10,109 nucleotides of DNA from Pelagophyceae sp. CCMP2097. Taxonomy: Eukaryota > Sar > Pelagophyceae. The stretch's first letter is position 1. Every line of letters begins with the position of its first letter. Below the pieces are notes generated by a model, which made no database searches, was not told the DNA's origin, and saw nothing but the letters and a program-made list of their open reading frames with translations. Where the stretch lies: assembly GCA_026770575.1 (NCBI GenBank), contig MU657582.1, positions 30,251 to 40,359 on the forward strand, read 5' to 3'. The position numbers and the translations under genes are program-made. Shown here piece after piece: positions 1-6,704 of the stretch.

Positions 1-543
1 CCGACGGCGGTTCCGACGGCCGCGCCGACTGCGGTTCCGACGACCGCGCCGACTTCGGTGCCGACGACCGCTCCGATCGTGCTGCTGATTGCGGCGCCTC
101 CGGCGGTGCCGACTGGCGCTCAGACCGAGCAGGCGACGGCCGTGTCGACCGACGCGCCGACGGCCGCGCTGACTTCGGTACCGACGGGCGGGCCGACCAT
201 GGTGTGGACGGCCGCTCCGACCGTGCTGCTGATTGCGGCGCTTACGGTGGTGCCGACTGGCGCTCCGACCGAGCAGCTGACGGCTGTTCCGACGGCGGTT
301 CCGACGGCCGCGCCGACTGCGGTTCCGACGGCCGCGCCGACCGACGCACTGACGGTCGCGCCGACTTCGGTGCCGACGGGCGCGCCGACCGCGGTGCCGA
401 AGGCCGCTCCGACCGTGCTCACGATTGCGGCGTCGACGGCGGTGCCGACTGGCGCTCCGACCAAGCAGCCAACGACTGTTCCGACGGTGGTTCCGACGGC
501 CGCGCCGACGGCTGTTCCGACCGACGCGCTGACGGCCGCGCCG
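1..543. repeat. Degenerate 12-nt repeat (PTxx / GxxV coding), with higher-order units
   Basis: Variants of CCGACGGCGGTT recur about every 12 bases through this stretch. A longer unit is marked by the segment GTGCTGCTGATTGCGGCG near 76 and 222, with a variant near 415; the spacings are unequal, so longer blocks have expanded and decayed separately. Because 12 is a multiple of 3, several frames stay open: PTxx repeats on plus, SDGRAD-like repeats in another plus frame, and VGAAVGTA repeats on minus (120-692). Confidence 0.85.
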
Positions 544-789
544 ACTTCGAAGAAGAACAGGCAGATCCGCGCGAAGTACTGGCGCGCGCGCCAAGCGACT
601 TCGAAGAAGAACAAGCAGATCCGCGCGAAGTACTGGCGCGCGCGCCAAGAGAAGGAACGCAGCACGCTTCTGCCGGTCAAGATCAACACCAAAAGGAACC
701 TCGCGAACTACCTCACAAAGCCCGTCCAAGGCTCCGGGGCCGTCCGCGACCGCCGCATCTTGATAAACATCGTCGTGCTGCACCAGTGA
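1..789 (+). CDS. Pro/Thr/Ala-rich ORF, 5' end outside window, with copia RNase H-like tail
   Basis: The frame is open from the first base to a TGA at 787-789 (262 codons), so it continues beyond the left edge. Codons 1-181 are almost entirely PTxx tetrapeptides (PTAV, PTAA, PTGA, PTSV), broken by a recurring hydrophobic PxVLLIAA-like segment near nt 70, 215 and 410. Codons 182-217 are two copies of an 18-residue basic block ending KYWRARQ. The last ~45 residues contain NLANYLTKPV preceded by an I-x-x-x-Y-W-x-x-R pattern. This resembles the C-terminal end of Ty1/copia RNase H, where NLADxxTKPL is usual; the Asp is Asn here. Known: PTxx-rich segments occur in algal surface proteins. Inference: this may be a low-complexity repeat that ran into, or was pasted onto, a retrotransposon remnant. 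The opposite strand is also open, so coding status is uncertain. Confidence 0.3.
   Translation, partial: PTAVPTAAPTAVPTTAPTSVPTTAPIVLLIAAPPAVPTGAQTEQATAVSTDAPTAALTSVPTGGPTMVWTAAPTVLLIAALTVVPTGAPTEQLTAVPTAVPTAAPTAVPTAAPTDALTVAPTSVPTGAPTAVPKAAPTVLTIAASTAVPTGAPTKQPTTVPTVVPTAAPTAVPTDALTAAPTSKKNRQIRAKYWRARQATSKKNKQIRAKYWRARQEKERSTLLPVKINTKRNLANYLTKPVQGSGAVRDRRILINIVVLHQ
544..651. repeat. Tandem 54-nt duplication
   Basis: Bases 544-597 and 598-651 are two adjacent 54-nt copies differing at only two positions: one in codon 6 (AGG against AAG) and one in the last codon (GCG against GAG). Each begins ACTTCGAAGAAGAAC and ends in GCGCGCGCGCCAAG. The near identity points to a recent in-frame duplication of 18 codons. 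The sequence resembles nothing in the 12-nt repeat before it, so it marks a junction. Confidence 0.95.
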
Positions 790-810
790 GCGCACCGCGC
801 GCGCGTCGCG

Positions 811-846
811 AAAAAAAAGAAGAAGAAGAAGAAGAGGAAGAAGAAG
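811..846. repeat. Purine tract (A8 then GAA repeats)
   Basis: Eight A residues are followed by a run of GAA/GAG triplets on the plus strand. It directly abuts the left edge of the 75-nt tandem repeat. The poly-Lys/Glu or poly-Phe frames it creates are simple-sequence artefacts. Confidence 0.9.
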
Positions 847-1088
847 GCCCAGACGGCCGAATCGACAAGGAGAGCCCTCGACAAGGAGAGGCCCCGATGG
901 CCACCGGCGCCGTCGCCCAGCAAAGGCCCTAACGGCCGCACAAGGAGAGCCCTCGACAAGAGAGGCCCCGACGGCCACCGGCGCCGTTGCCCAGCAAAGG
1001 CCCAGACGGCCGCACAAGGAGAGCCCTCGACAAGGAGAGGCCCCGACGGCCACCGGCGCCGTCGCCCAGCAGAGGCTCCGATGGCCGA
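846..1088. repeat. 75-nt tandem repeat, three full copies plus a partial one
   Basis: Units begin ACAAGGAGAGCCCTCGAC at 865, 940 and 1014, giving copies of 75, 74 and 75 nt. A partial copy (GGCCCAGACGGCC type) runs 846-864. The middle copy lacks one base, so no frame runs cleanly through all copies. Each unit contains GGCCACCGGCGCCGTCGCCC, with an internal GGCGCC palindrome. I see no conserved protein meaning and treat this as a minisatellite. Confidence 0.92.
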
Positions 1089-1213
1089 AATTCATGTTCG
1101 TTTGAGTCGGGGCTTTCCGCCACGACTCAAGGGGAGCGTGAGAGGAAGATACGCCCGACCCATGTCTCTCTCTACCATAACTCAACTCCTGTTCCGAGTG
1201 TCCTTCTCTCACT

Positions 1214-1447
1214 GTTTGACGCCGCGGGTGCGCCGGTCGGTGACGACAAGGCGCCGGGGTGCGATGAGCCCGGGAGGCTGCCGTTTGGCGCCGCGGGTGC
1301 GCGGGTCGGCGACGACGAGGCGCTGGGGTGCGATGATCCCGGGGGGCTGCCGTTTGACGCTGCGTGTACGCGGGTCGGTGACAACGAGGCGCTGGGGTGC
1401 GATGATCCCGGGAGGCTGCCATATGGCACGGATCCGTGTGGGTCGGT
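1214..1447. repeat. 69-nt tandem repeat, three copies plus a partial fourth
   Basis: Copies start at 1214, 1283 and 1352 with an exact 69-nt period; a degenerate fourth starts at 1421. Each starts GTTTGACGCCGCG-like and ends in CCCGGGAGGCTGCC. As 69 is 23 codons, the frame running 987-1490 encodes a 23-residue repeat with the core VGDDEALGCDDPG, and a second plus frame (1081-1449) also stays open with an RGxxTTRRWGAM pattern. I recognise no family for either. The acidic, Cys-containing version looks more protein-like, but repeats with period divisible by 3 keep frames open by themselves. Confidence 0.88.
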
Positions 1448-2790
1448 GAGCGACGAGACGCCGGCGACCTTTTTGGCTCCACGGCTATGAAGCATGGGTT
1501 ACACAGGCCGAGGGAGGGAGGCACCGTCGTGCGGCGCATCGATTCGGAACTCGGCAGCAAAGTGCGGGGCGGGGCCACGATGGTTAACGGGGGTTGTACA
1601 GTGCTTCCTTGGTGGCCTGCGCGCAAGGGGCGGGCTGCTTCCTTGGCGGCATGTACGTGCATCGGCAGGATTCAGGCGCGATGATGCTGCACCTTTTTGC
1701 TGTGATCTATTGCCACAAGGGTCTGATCCACGACCAGATCGTCGGACAAAGACGTTCGTCTGGGGCTTTTACGGCAGGGTTTTGGCGGCGATTCGGGGGC
1801 GTGGGTGGCAGTCGTGTGCGACGCGGCATGAGTGGTCGCATGCGTTTTGGGAAGGCGACGCTGTCGTGGGGCGCGGCGCTCGAGGCTCAGCTGCAGAGTG
1901 CTGGGGCTTTGACTTCCGGTGCGTCTTGGACGTGGCCCGCGCGGACGCGCCGCGCGGCGCCGCGAGCTCATCGACGAACGGGGGGGGGGGGGGGGAAGGA
2001 GGGAGACCCCTGCATTTTCTTGTTTCAAAGGGGGCTCGAGGGGGCGCGGACATCCTGGTGTCTAACACGGGATGACCCTTTTCAAGCAAGAGAAGACCCA
2101 TTTCCGCGAAGGACGAGCTTTGTCCGTCGAAACTGTCTTCATATAATGTGTTGCTTTGGCCAGTTGTATTAAAGCATTGCAGGCTAATGAGGAGGTAAAG
2201 TGGTTAGATGGTTGCTTTAGTTGCGTGACGTGAGGGTACTCCATGGCTTTGCGTACATACGCCGGTTTGACCCTTGTTGGATGTAACTTTTTTAACCCAC
2301 CGAACCAAAACTCCCTCTCCCCCCTTTTTTAAATTTGTTTAAATTGATTTGTTCGGATTCTTTGGCGAAGTGTCGCGAGTTCTCGCAGCAACGTCGCCAG
2401 CCCCGCAAGTCGCTCTTTTTGCAGCCTGCTGCGGAACTCTTTGGTCAATACGCACCCTCGTCCAATGGTCGACCCCCTGCCCCTTTGCTTCAGCGCGTGC
2501 TATACTAGGGTCACTCAAGAACCGGTTTCCAGCGGAATGTCTTCGCCGTCGATGGGAGCCGATGAAGACTGCGTATCTAAGCCAACGGTCGTTGAGTCTG
2601 AACCACGGACCGAGTTGCATTTGACCCTCAAGCTGCTTCAAGCACGTTAACAACGCCCTCGAGATTGATTTCCGATCGGAATCTATCTGGTATTTCTTAT
2701 CAACAAGGGTTTGCGTAGCTCCGCCGCCATGAGTATTCTGCGACTCCCAGGGGGCTATGCGACAGTCGGCACATACGAAGCCACAAATAA
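1448..2790. other. Unassigned region without a recognisable gene
   Basis: Several GC-driven open frames overlap here, including plus 1494-2075 and 1594-2172, and minus 1672-2028, 1769-2101 and 2339-2800. None shows a family motif I recognise, and none is clearly favoured over its shadows. The 1594-2172 frame crosses the 16-G tract, which makes it doubtful. From about 2130 the base composition becomes AT-richer, with T-rich runs at 2286-2340. The minus frame 2339-2800 (153 residues, ending in a Lys/Asn/Ser-rich tail) is the least compositionally biased, but it remains unassigned. Confidence 0.5.
1980..1995. repeat. Poly-G tract (16 G)
   Basis: Sixteen consecutive G residues on the plus strand are followed by AAGGAGGGAG. 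The tract can form a G-quadruplex and is prone to length error, so any frame across it is unreliable. Confidence 0.95.
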
Positions 2791-2960
2791 GGTCACACAC
2801 ACACGTTTTAGCAAGCTAACATTTGCGCGAGCACTTGGCACGGCGGACACACACTTGTGCCACATGAGGCCTCAAGACGTGTACACACTCGCGTGTGTGC
2901 TCAAACACTTGCAAAAACACTTGGCAAGGCGATCACACACTCACCATAACATAAACACAC
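2790..2960. repeat. CA/TG-rich region with imperfect direct repeats
   Basis: CACACA runs recur (near 2794, 2850, 2934 and 2954). A longer imperfect direct repeat of the type CACTTGGCAMGGCG plus CACACAC occurs at 2832-2856 and 2918-2942. Between them lie the palindrome GTGTACAC and a small ACACAC/GTGTGT hairpin around 2884-2899. No coding function is evident. Confidence 0.7.
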
Positions 2961-4431
2961 GGGAAAAAGGTTGCTTCGCACCCTGAAAGTGGGGCTGGTG
3001 AGCCTAGGCCCGACGGCCTTCCCCGAGCCGCCAGGCGAGGTCTGGCGGCTGCGCGCGCACGCGTGGCACCTCCCGGCCGTGGAACCGGCTTCTTATCGGG
3101 TTAGTCTGACCGCATCGTGGCTGGGCAGCACTTCAGGCGAGACCATTTTCGGGCACATCGGCCACAACTCGTGCGCTTCCAGGGGAAGGGGGCTTGTTAT
3201 CCCGGGGTGTCGCTGTCGTGGCGCGTCCGTCGCGACACTCCTGACCCCAGGGGACGTCGGTGCGCGGCGGGGCGGCGCCTCTCGGTTCAAGATTTGATGG
3301 AGAAAACGGAGTTTGATTCGTTAACCGGAGCCAAGTCCGGTAGGGGGGTCTCCCAGTCGTGGACCAGAGATATTTCAGCGATTATCGGCTCGCTGCACTC
3401 CAAAAGCGGGCCTACTCTCGGTTTGCCCCTTCCGGAAGGACAAGCTAGCTTCACAGCAAACGACTCAGGCAGCCCCCAGTAGTTAACGCTGATGACAAGC
3501 GAGACGACGCCGAGGCGGGCGTCGCGGCCGGCCCCGATGGCGACCGCAACGGCGCGGTCGTTGTCGCAAACGGCGCCGGGAGCGCATCGGTCCCGACCTC
3601 CTCAGGCTCCTTTTTCGAGCTGCGCGGTCTCCGCGCCGGTCGTTTGCGCGCTGGGCCCTCCCAGCCCCTTCAGGTCGTCCATGGCGCCGCTCAGCGGGTC
3701 TATGGGACGCGCATGCGCGGCGCGCCAAGCGCATTCAAAAAATTGCCCCTGACTTTCGGGAAGACCTGAGGCAACCTTTTCGTAAACACATAACACAAAA
3801 TGGTCCGTTCAGCGGATCAGTTGTGGCAGCCTAGAGGTTGGAAGTCTCTGGGTGGCAAGTTGCCTCAGGCCTATGGCAGCGTCGACCGCGGCGGACGCAT
3901 GTCCTGTGTCCTCACGCAAGCGGCGGCTCCAAATCACCTGAACGCCGCCTTAAATTCTGGTGGATTTACCACTTTGCTCTCCAGTGCTATAATTGGTTTT
4001 CGTATTCACATGTTTCTCGATCGCGATTTGAGAGTGCGAGCGCAATCGACCTCCGATAGTCCCGTCGCCTCGGAACTGGTTGCGGGTGCCCATGAACTAG
4101 CTTCTGCAAAATACCGTTTGTTCCCCCGACTCCTGTGGCCCGCGCGCGAAGCATTTCTTGCTCCGCGCGTTTTCCTTGATCGGGCCTTTCTCGGTCCATA
4201 GCCAACCGTTTTCGTCGCTCCTTGGGGCCACCGATCCGCGCCGAGGTCCGTCGCCCGTGCGGGGAACTTCGCTTCCGCGTGCGCCGGCGCGCCCCGTTGC
4301 CATCTACCAAGGCTTCCTTCATCACAAACAAGTATTGTTTTTCCAGTCCGTTGAATGGCCGTTAAAGGTCAAGCTAGGGCTTTATATGCACTTTGAACAC
4401 AAGCATCGTCTCAAATCGCGCATGAAATTTC
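2961..4431. other. Unassigned region; a few weak ORFs, no recognised gene
   Basis: Open frames include plus 2971-3297, plus 3117-3482 (121 residues, ending with a less biased Ser/Thr/Gly-rich stretch), plus 3449-3769 and plus 3800-4201. The 3449-3769 frame is open between a TAG and a TGA but has no early ATG. Its composition is balanced (an acidic first half, then a segment containing SFFELRGLRAGRL), so it could be an internal or terminal exon. No domain motif supports any of these. Minus frames here are Arg-rich shadows. I see no RNA gene or terminal repeat. Confidence 0.4.
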
Positions 4432-4707
4432 AGATCATTAGCGTAAATGCCGGTAGAGCGTAGGAAGTTCCTGCCCAATTAGAATCTGGCCCCAATTAGA
4501 ATCCAATCTGGCCTATCAGGTGACTTGAAAATATAATATGTTCAGAAAAAGAAATTTTGAACCAATCACGGAGCTCGAAATTGGGAATATGTTCAGAAAA
4601 AGTTAGATTCTAGTTGGGGCATTTCCGCGAAAGCCGATTCTAATTGGGGCAGGAACTTCCTAAGTCTCGTAATCTGTAGGTCATCAGTTCGATCCTGTCA
4701 GGAGGCA
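4432..4707 (+). pseudogene. tRNA-Thr(CGU)-like sequence split by a MITE
   Basis: With the inserted element and one TA copy removed (200 nt), 76 bases remain, which is tRNA-sized. The D-arm/A-box part is TAGCGTAAATGCCGGTAGAG from 4439. The anticodon loop CTCGTAA at 4666-4672 gives anticodon CGU (4668-4670). The T arm carries CAGTTCGATCC, and the sequence ends GGAGGCA at 4701-4707. A T7 run, a possible Pol III terminator, follows at 4717-4723. The 5' acceptor half (4432-4438) does not pair with AGGAGGC, and the anticodon and T stems have mismatches, so this is a decayed tRNA gene or a tRNA-derived SINE head rather than a working tRNA. Identity as Thr rests on the anticodon only. Confidence 0.6.
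4463..4660. mobile_element. 198-bp MITE with ~25-bp terminal inverted repeats and TA target duplication
   Basis: The left end starts GGAAGTTCCTGCCC and the right end is its inverse, ending GGGGCAGGAACTTCC. The inverted repeats match over about 25 bases with one single-base indel. Both sides are flanked by TA (4461-4462 and 4661-4662), the duplication expected of Tc1/mariner-type transposons. The motif CCCAATTAGAATC occurs in direct and inverted form four times (near 4474-4486, 4489-4502, 4606-4620 and 4636-4650). A 17-nt direct repeat, AATATGTTCAGAAAAAG, lies inside at 4535-4551 and 4586-4602. There is no coding capacity, so it would depend on a transposase supplied elsewhere. Confidence 0.88.
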
Positions 4708-4737
4708 TGTTTCAGATTTTTTTCTTCTTCTGTTTTT

Positions 4738-5180
4738 GACCATTGCAACAAACTCGCCCAGTACGCAAGTAGCGATTGATGCGATCGCTCAAAGTCAGGG
4801 TCGCGGGTTCGAATCCCGTCGTCGTCAATTTTTTTCTTCTTCGGTGGCTCATTTTTTTGTGCTTTTTTTGAAGCGTTTCTTGGTTAAGCGCAGCGGCGAT
4901 GAGGGGGGTGGCGTACGCGACACGTGTCGTGGAAGAGCAGGGCGTGGACGAGCAGTGACAAAGAGTCCACCAGAGTTGAATTAGATTTCCATCGGAAAAG
5001 GGGGCGCCGAGCATACCTAGCGGAAGGAGGAAGTCGGACGAGGGCGCGGTCCTACGAGGGGAGTGAGAAACCCACTTGATCCAAGAGGCAGCCGAGACTG
5101 AACATCAAGCGGCGATGAGGTGGGGTCGGGGGGGCACCCTCCGGAGAGAACGCGCGAAGGAGCCCGATATCCGATATTCA
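4738..5180 (+). mobile_element. tRNA-derived SINE-like repeat, copy 1 (longest)
   Basis: The tRNA-like head spans 4738-4827. It has a B box matching consensus, GGTTCGAATCC (4806-4816), an A-box-like TCGCCCAGTACG near 4755, and a 3' end CGTCGTCGTCA, followed by a T7 run. The body contains GAAGCGTTTCTTGG, AAGCGCAGCGGCGATGAGG and GTCGTGGAAGAGCAGGGCG, and ends with GGAGAGAACGCGCGAAGGAG then CCGATATCCG. The same blocks in the same order occur in copy 2. About 115 bases (from roughly 4990) are private to this copy. The unit ends exactly where the next tRNA-like head begins. Minus-strand reading of the B box gives TGFEPAT, which explains the spurious minus frame at 4712-5014. Confidence 0.75.
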
Positions 5181-5530
5181 CCCAATAGACCGATAGTACG
5201 TGGGTACCCGTGGATCCTGTGATCCAAAAAAGCGCAGGGTCGCGGGTTCGAATCCCGTCCTCGTCAAGGATTTTTTCGGCGGCTCATATTTCTTTATATT
5301 TTGTTTGAAGCGTTTTTGGTGAAGCGCAGCGGCGATGAGGGGATGGCTTATGCGGCGCATGTCGTGGAAGAGCAGGGCGTGGACGAGCAATGACAATGAG
5401 TCCACCGGAGCCGAAGTAGATTGAGGGGGGATGGCTTACGCGACGCGTGTCGTGAAAGAGCAGGGCGGCGATGGGGGGTGGTCCGGGGAGGCACCTCCCG
5501 GAGAGAACGCGCGAAGGAGCCCAATATCCG
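5181..5530 (+). mobile_element. tRNA-derived SINE-like repeat, copy 2 (interrupted at its 3' end)
   Basis: The head begins CCCAATAGACCGATAGTACG and carries a small GGATC/GATCC hairpin and the B box GGTTCGAATCC at 5245-5255. The body repeats the GAAGCG, AGCGCAGCGGCGATGAGG and GTCGTGGAAGAGCAGGGCG blocks. It also holds an internal duplication: the TGGCTTACGCGACGCGTGTC-type block appears near 5345 and again near 5430. It ends with GGAGAGAACGCGCGAAGGAG and AATATCCG at 5530, after which unrelated sequence starts. In copy 1 this point runs on into the next head. Confidence 0.75.
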
Positions 5531-5678
5531 CGGCCCAGTGTCAAATTGCCGCCCGAGCCACCCCCCGCGGCCCGCGGCGCACCTTCTTGTGTATCATCCA
5601 TGTAACTTTCCGCTCTGTCCCACCGCGCGCGGGAAGCATGGCCCAGACAGAGTCGCGAGCTCGGTTATGGAGCCGGCG

Positions 5679-6077
5679 TCAGTCCGGGCCGCGCCGCGGC
5701 GTTTGGCGCGCGCCGCTCTTGAGGCAGCGGTTGAACCTGTGCTTGATCAAGGACCGCGAGGGCTCGGCGACGAACGGGACGACGCGCGGCCGGCAGTCTT
5801 CTGGGTCGCAGGAGAGCTCGTCGGCGACGGAGCCACGGTTCGGGTCGCCAAGGTTGTTCATCTGCACGAATACGACGGGGATTTTGCTCTCCTTTCCCGC
5901 GGCAGCGGCGGCGACGTGCTCGCTGAGTGTCGGCGTGCCCGTGGGCGGCGGCGTCTTGGCTTGGAAGCCGAACACGACGACGGTGCCGAGGGCCCCGTTG
6001 TACAGGCCGAGCTCGGCGGCGATGTTCCGCGAGCAGGTGACGCGCGAGCCGACGGCGAGGTCGAGCATGTTGCCTTT
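5679..6077 (-). pseudogene. Pif1-family / Helitron-type helicase fragment (C-terminal region only)
   Basis: The minus frame gives 129 residues from a Met at 6068, with a few more in-frame codons (EKGN) back to the repeat junction near 6079. Residues 2-35 read LDLAVGSRVTCSRN, then LGLYNGALGTVVVFGF. This is the signature of the segment after the second RecA-like domain in Pif1-family DNA helicases, where VGxxVxxxRN and GLxNGxxGTV are typical. PVVFVQMNNLG follows at 64-74, matching the usual PVVxF strand. Walker A and B motifs and the final TIHKxQG motif are absent, so it cannot be an active helicase. It is bordered on both sides by SINE-like repeat. Pif1-type helicases occur both as cellular enzymes and within Helitron transposons, and this piece alone cannot tell which. 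The rest of the insert, 5531-5678, shows nothing recognisable. Confidence 0.65.
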
Positions 6078-6079
6078 CT

Positions 6080-6299
6080 CCCAATAGACCGATAGTACGC
6101 GGGTGCCCGTAGATCCTGTGATCCAAAAAAGCGCAGGGTCGCGGGTTCGAATCCCGTCGTCGTCAAAGATATGTTTGGCGGCTGCTTCTTATTTTAATGT
6201 TTCTTTTGAAGCGTTTTTAGCGAAGCGCAGCGGCGACGAGGGGGGTCCGCGGGGCACCCCCCGGTAGCGAACGCGAAAGAGCTCGATATCCGATACTCA
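6080..6299 (+). mobile_element. tRNA-derived SINE-like repeat, copy 3 (internally deleted)
   Basis: The head starts CCCAATAGACCGATAGTACG and carries the B box GGTTCGAATCC at 6144-6154 and the CGTCGTCGTCAA end. The body keeps GGCGGC, GAAGCGTTTTTAGCGAAGCG and the CAGCGGCGACGAGG block, then jumps to GGGGCACCCCCCGG and CTCGATATCCGATACTCA. It lacks the roughly 200-base middle seen in copies 1 and 2. Its end again abuts a further head. Confidence 0.72.
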
Positions 6300-6404
6300 C
6301 TCTATAGACCAATAGGACGCGAGCACCCGTACATCCTGTGTTCCAAAAAAGGATAGGAATCCTGCAATTGTACGGTCCAGAATCCGATTCCCGTCGTCGG
6401 TAAA
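6300..6404 (+). mobile_element. tRNA-derived SINE-like repeat, copy 4 (degenerate head only)
   Basis: CTATAGACCAATAGGACGCG, then CATCCTGTGTTCC and an A6 run, match the head of copies 2 and 3 with substitutions. The B box is decayed to CCGATTCCCGTCGTCGG. No body follows; the sequence changes at about 6405. This copy is likely inactive for Pol III transcription. Confidence 0.6.
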
Positions 6405-6704
6405 GTTGCTCCGGCGCACCCCCTGACCTCTCCTCCGTCCTCGGCGCCTGACAGTTGAAGTAGGCCGGGTTTTGGGAGGCCCGTAACCTTATTTTTCCTC
6501 CGCAATCGGTTCGGGTATTTCCAAAAAGGCCGTAACAACTGGGCACATTGCGGAGCCGTGCCGCGCTGGCACGGGACGCGCCTGGCGCTAAGGGGGGGGC
6601 ACCAGCCGCGAGCGCGCGCTCTTGGTGTCTGATCCTGTCCGGCGAAAGTCCACCAAACGCCGGCGTCGGTGTTTTGGAACGGCATCCTGAGGTTTAACCA
6701 CAGG
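6405..6704. other. Unassigned spacer
   Basis: No recognised gene. Minus frames at 6217-6546 and 6302-6730 run through both this spacer and the neighbouring repeats, so they are not credible as unit genes. A GGCGAAAGTCC-like segment and a short G-run are present but do not form a known RNA element. Confidence 0.45.

Noticed and set aside
846..1447. CRISPR-like spaced repeats
   Set aside because: The whole unit repeats without unique spacers, and the DNA is eukaryotic, so these are minisatellites.
3483..3734. Minus-strand Arg-rich ORF
   Set aside because: Composition is about what a chance frame in GC-rich DNA gives; the plus frame 3449-3769 is more balanced, though also unproven.
4712..5014. 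Minus-strand ORF with TGFEPATLTL
   Set aside because: TGFEPAT is the reverse translation of the B-box/T-arm region of the tRNA-like repeat head; it is a well-known type of artefactual protein.
5178..5405. Minus-strand ORF with TGFEPATLRFFGSQD
   Set aside because: Same reverse reading of SINE copy 2; it changes with the repeat and has no family support.
5421..6095. Plus-strand 224-residue ORF
   Set aside because: Antisense shadow of the helicase fragment joined to repeat sequence; the minus frame carries the recognisable family motifs.
4738..6154. Functional tRNA genes at the GGTTCGAATCC boxes
   Set aside because: The T arm is intact, but acceptor and anticodon arms do not fold into a normal cloverleaf, and the same body sequence follows copies 1-3, fitting SINE heads.
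5858..6166. Minus-strand ORF starting TTTGFEPATLRFFGSQD
   Set aside because: It is the reverse of the SINE copy 3 head continuing out of frame over the helicase fragment.
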